A stretch of 10,342 nt of DNA from Bacillota bacterium (lineage in GTDB: Bacteria > Bacillota > Limnochordia > Darwinibacteriales > Darwinibacteriaceae). Under the pieces are notes generated by a model. That model worked only from the letters and a program-made list of their open reading frames with translations, was not told the DNA's origin and did not search any database. Below are positions 8,220 through 10,342 of the stretch, piece by piece. Made by a program: the position numbers and the translations under genes. The DNA is taken from contig JAAZLY010000133.1 of the NCBI GenBank assembly GCA_012799115.1, positions 1 through 10,342 on the forward strand, in the 5' to 3' direction. Positions within the stretch are counted from its first letter, which is position 1. The number at the start of each line of letters is the position of its first letter.

Positions 8220-8262
8220 GTTCAACACCTTCCTTTTCTACACGCGTTTTAGGTAAATTAGG

Positions 8263-8268
8263 ATTGTA
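8263..8268 (-). promoter_or_regulatory. Candidate -10 element of the liv-azl operon
   Basis: On the reverse strand, TACAAT matches the housekeeping -10 consensus at five of six positions. It lies about 44 nt upstream of the livJ start, implying transcription from about 8256 and a short leader of about 37 nt. No convincing -35 hexamer lies 16-18 nt upstream (GGCTTT or similar), so an activator may be needed or the call may be wrong. I see no T-box or recognisable amino acid regulator box. Confidence 0.35.
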
Positions 8269-8427
8269 TTTCTGCGCGAAAACGAAAAGCCCTCCCTTAG
8301 TTATGTATGGAGTTCGTAAAGAAACTGGGGAGTATTAGCGAATTCAAGGTAGACAAGGACAAGAGGGGAGGCGAAAGTTCCGCATGTCTCGGTGAACGTA
8401 TTGGATTTTGACCAGGAGGGATTACCC

Positions 8428-8475
8428 ATGGAGACTGTAGAAATGATGATGGGTGTTGTCCACCAAGGTGGTTGA
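8428..8475 (+). CDS. Possible 15-codon peptide gene with perfect Shine-Dalgarno
   Basis: ATG8428 is preceded by AGGAGG (8414-8419) at ideal spacing (8 nt) and opens a frame for METVEMMMGVVHQGG, ending in TGA. The ribosome binding site is stronger than that of most real genes here. A small GGG-ATTA-CCC hairpin (8418-8427) sits between the ribosome binding site and the start, and could modulate access. The peptide is short, has no recognisable feature, and lies within the candidate RNA. It may be a real small peptide, a leader peptide, or chance purine-richness. Confidence 0.2.
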   Translation: METVEMMMGVVHQGG

Positions 8476-8628
8476 TGGAGGACGCCTAGGAAGGAGATGT
8501 CTGCATCGGACCGAGTGCGGTTTCAGGATTGATATTAGGAAAGAGGCCTTGAGTAAGCCTTTTGAAGCGTCTGCGGCAGACCGGGATTTTCCGGACAGAT
8601 TGTATCAAGACCACTCAGGGTATGATAA

Positions 8629-8660
8629 AGCCCCATGGTGCAAAACCACGGGGCTTTTTT
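8629..8660 (+). terminator. Strong intrinsic terminator in the liv-MATE gap
   Basis: A 10-bp stem (8629-8638 with 8646-8655) has a single A-C mismatch and a 7-nt loop, TGCAAAA. It is followed directly by a run of six T (8655-8660). The long T run is on the forward strand, so it ends a forward transcript. On the reverse strand the hairpin lies about 30 bp past the MATE stop and is followed by TTTATC, so it could also serve as a weaker terminator for that gene. Confidence 0.85.
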
Positions 8661-8690
8661 GACGCTATTATAGAACTTCTCTGGCCTAGA

Positions 8691-10121
8691 TTAGGCAGCA
8701 GCCTTATCCTCCACTAGATTTCTGGCCCAGAAACCTGCACTTACAACCACCAGGCTTAAGATCGCCTTGAGGGGATGAATTAACTGGCTCAGGGGGTAGA
8801 TACTTTCGATGCCAAGGCTGGTGAAGGCAACGAGAGCATAGGTGTATGGCAAGCAGACAACCCAGACATAGATACTGTCAAAGATCATGGTTAGGATGGT
8901 GCGTCCCCCTGAACGGATGGCAAAGTAACAGCAATTGGCTATGGCCTGGAAAGGCATGAAGAAGGCGGTTGCTCGCATGAAGGAAGCCGCTAGATTGCGA
9001 ACTTCGATCTCGGCTTTGTAGATTTGGGTGATCCATCCCGCACTGACCGCCAGGATCAGACCCATTACGCTTGATAGAGCTACGGCAAAAAAGAGGAGTT
9101 TCCAGACCTGTGCTTTCGCCAAGTCGGGATCGCCCGCTCCTAAGGCTTGGCCAGTTACAATAGCTACGGCGGTTCCGACGGAGAAGAAGAAGACCCCGAA
9201 TAGGTTGGTGAAGGTGGTAGCGATATTGAGGCCGCCCACTACGGCCAGACCTTTCGTGGAGAGAACTTGTGTAATTGTAATCATGCCTGCGGACCAGAGA
9301 AACTCATTCACAAGCAGAGGCATTCCTTTAATCATCACGTTTTTGGCCAAGTTCTTACCGATTCGCAGCGAGCGGTAAAGCCCTATTACAAAGGGGAATC
9401 GGTCCTGATGCCTGTGGGATACGTAGACCACGATAGCAAGCTCAGCAAGGCGACTCACGACTGTTGCGATCGCTGCGCCCTGAACGCCCAGAGCTGGGAA
9501 TCCCAATTTCCCGAAGATCAGAATATAGTTGAAGACTAAATTGACCATGACTCCAATAACGCTGGCCCTCATAGGGAGTACTGTTTCTCCGGCCTCTCGC
9601 AAGGCGCTACTGTAGCTTTGGGCTAAGGCAAAGGGTAAGAGCCCCCAGAGCATAATCTTTAGGTATTGTGTTCCATAATGGAGCATGGCGGCACTATCTG
9701 CGGGGTTTCCTTCCCCGGCCAGGTACAGGGAAAGCAGGGGAGTAGACCACTGCGTTAGAATCACCGCAGCTACTGCAGAAATTGCCACAGAAACGAGGAG
9801 TCTGAGGCGTAGGGTTTCTCTGAAACTTCCCCAATCCTTGGCCCCGGCAAATTGCGCACCGTAAATACCGGCCCCAGATAGAGCCCCGAAAATGGTCAGG
9901 TTAAAGACGAACATTAGGTGGTTGGCAATGGCGACGCCAGACATGTGGGTTGTACCGAGACTCCCCACCATGACATTGTCCAACAGGTTAACAAGGTTGG
10001 TCACGGTATTTTGCACGATAACTGGGATGATCAAAACCAAAGCCATTTTGTAGAAGGTGCGATCTCCAATAAACTTGGCTCTAAAACGCGGCCATATGCC
10101 CGTTGCTGTTAGGCTCTGCAT
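8691..10121 (-). CDS. MATE-family multidrug/cation antiporter
   Basis: This is an inner-membrane efflux protein of the MATE family, which exports cationic drugs or metabolites in exchange for Na+ or H+. The 476-aa length and about twelve hydrophobic segments fit the family. The two homologous halves span about 25-240 and 250-465. Family signatures include PVIVQNTVTNLVNLLDNVMVG (33-53, split), the half-one motif ALREAGETVLPM (173-184) followed by NYILIFGKLGFPALGVQGAAIAT (198-220 region), and the second-half GQALGAGDPDLA (324-335). It resembles Bacillota MepA/NorM-like proteins. ATG10121 has AAAGGTAGG 9-13 nt upstream. It is probably transcribed alone or with the gene cut by the window edge. 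The substrate is unknown. Confidence 0.95.
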   Translation of the reverse strand: MQSLTATGIWPRFRAKFIGDRTFYKMALVLIIPVIVQNTVTNLVNLLDNVMVGSLGTTHMSGVAIANHLMFVFNLTIFGALSGAGIYGAQFAGAKDWGSFRETLRLRLLVSVAISAVAAVILTQWSTPLLSLYLAGEGNPADSAAMLHYGTQYLKIMLWGLLPFALAQSYSSALREAGETVLPMRASVIGVMVNLVFNYILIFGKLGFPALGVQGAAIATVVSRLAELAIVVYVSHRHQDRFPFVIGLYRSLRIGKNLAKNVMIKGMPLLVNEFLWSAGMITITQVLSTKGLAVVGGLNIATTFTNLFGVFFFSVGTAVAIVTGQALGAGDPDLAKAQVWKLLFFAVALSSVMGLILAVSAGWITQIYKAEIEVRNLAASFMRATAFFMPFQAIANCCYFAIRSGGRTILTMIFDSIYVWVVCLPYTYALVAFTSLGIESIYPLSQLIHPLKAILSLVVVSAGFWARNLVEDKAAA

Positions 10122-10189
10122 GTGTCTGCCTACCTTTCACTTTGCGGTGGATGGGACGAAGGACGGATTGTACCGAAAAAAGCAAGACT

Positions 10190-10218
10190 AGGATATCACA
10201 TTATTCAGGCAAAGACAA
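10190..10218 (-). promoter_or_regulatory. Candidate sigma-70-type promoter for the MATE gene
   Basis: On the reverse strand, TTGTCT (10218-10213) and TATCCT (10195-10190) are separated by exactly 17 nt. Each matches four of six consensus bases. The -35 begins right after the stop codon of the upstream partial gene. A second -10-like TACAAT lies at 10172-10167 but has no partner -35. Transcription from the first would leave a leader of about 60 nt before the MATE start. Weak evidence. Confidence 0.3.
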
Positions 10219-10342
10219 TCATGAACGGGCTATCCTGTTTTGCTGAACACGCTCACAAGATGCCGCCACTTCAAGTAAAGCTTGTCGAATGGCTTCGTGG
10301 CTGAGCACCTGAGCATCATACAAATCTATCAAGCGATCCCTT
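10219..10342 (-). CDS. C-terminal end of an unidentified gene (cut by window edge)
   Basis: A reverse-strand frame is open from the window edge to a TGA at 10221-10219, giving 40 codons. The composition looks like a real protein: an amphipathic helix with RLIDLYDAQVLSHEAIRQAL, then LLEVAASCERVQQNRIARS at the end. The other reverse frame checked closes within a few codons. It is consistent with the helical tail of a small soluble protein, perhaps a regulator, but I do not recognise the family. It lies 97 bp upstream of the MATE gene on the same strand and may be functionally linked to it. Confidence 0.55.
   Translation of the reverse strand, partial: RDRLIDLYDAQVLSHEAIRQALLEVAASCERVQQNRIARS

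Larger units (their letters stand above)
8321..8661 (+). ncRNA. Candidate structured RNA of unrecognised family, terminator-ended
   Basis: This forward-strand segment lies in a 471-bp gap without a credible protein gene. It is rich in purines and in local inverted repeats, and ends in a strong intrinsic terminator. Visible stems include 8351-8355 with 8385-8389 and 8371-8373 with 8381-8383. Others are 8501-8508 with 8512-8520 (one bulge), 8541-8547 with 8557-8563, GTCTG/CAGAC at 8569-8573 with 8577-8581, and CCGG/CCGG at 8581-8584 with 8591-8594. The last two overlap, and GTCTG could alternatively pair with CAGAT at 8595-8599, so the fold may switch. I do not recognise it as tmRNA, RNase P RNA, SRP RNA, 6S RNA or a common riboswitch. 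No gene follows on the same strand, so a trans-acting RNA is more likely than a riboswitch. The 5' end is a guess and no clear promoter was found. A decayed gene remnant is the main alternative. Confidence 0.35.

Noticed and set aside
8220..8228. GTG8228 as the start of the binding protein
   Set aside because: That codon is part of the AAGGAAGGTG ribosome binding site that serves ATG8219.
8541..8566. AAGAGGC/GCCTTTT hairpin as a second forward terminator
   Set aside because: The T run is short and is consumed in the stem. The stronger terminator is at 8629-8660, so I treat this only as an internal stem.
8621..8626. Forward TATGAT as a -10 element
   Set aside because: It lies just before the terminator, has no -35 at proper spacing, and would start a transcript that ends at once.
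8453..8662. Forward 69-codon frame across the candidate RNA
   Set aside because: It starts without a ribosome binding site, runs through the intrinsic terminator hairpin and T run, and has no protein-like pattern.
10122..10304. Forward 60-codon frame at the right edge
   Set aside because: It has no ribosome binding site and overlaps a more convincing reverse-strand gene end and the MATE promoter region.

Overview
The window looks like chromosomal DNA of an anaerobic or soil-type Bacillota-like bacterium with roughly balanced GC. This is inferred from strong AGGAGG/AAGGTG-type ribosome binding sites, gene order, and the style of the transporters and of the two-component pair. The placement is tentative. 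One detail, a substrate-binding protein with a cleavable signal peptide but no lipobox cysteine, would suit a two-membrane (diderm) lineage better than a classic Gram-positive one.

Layout. Bases 1-124 hold no gene I can support. A forward two-component system follows: a seven-transmembrane PAS histidine kinase (ends 1924) and a NarL/LuxR-type response regulator (1899-2570). The two genes overlap by 26 bp, and a hairpin terminator lies at 2623-2663. Converging on it from the right is a seven-gene reverse-strand operon. In transcription order it is a branched-chain amino acid binding protein, the permeases LivH and LivM, the ATPases LivG and LivF, then the exporter pair AzlC and AzlD. Every junction is 8 bp or less, or overlapping, so this is almost certainly one transcript, probably starting near 8256.

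The 471-bp gene-free stretch 8220-8690 holds the liv promoter region at its left side. On the forward strand it also holds a purine-rich, hairpin-rich segment ending in a textbook intrinsic terminator (8629-8660). I read this as a candidate non-coding or leader-type RNA of unrecognised family, containing a 15-codon mini-ORF with a perfect Shine-Dalgarno sequence. To its right, on the reverse strand, are a MATE-family multidrug/cation antiporter (8691-10121) and the last 40 codons of an unidentified gene running off the right edge (10219-10342).

How the genes work together. LivJ-H-M-G-F is a complete HAAT-type ABC importer for leucine, isoleucine, valine or similar amino acids. AzlCD is the known two-subunit branched-chain amino acid exporter. 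Putting both in one operon suggests control of net amino acid flux in both directions. The two-component system and the MATE pump have no demonstrable link to this beyond proximity. The most unusual items are the import-plus-export operon and the putative structured RNA.
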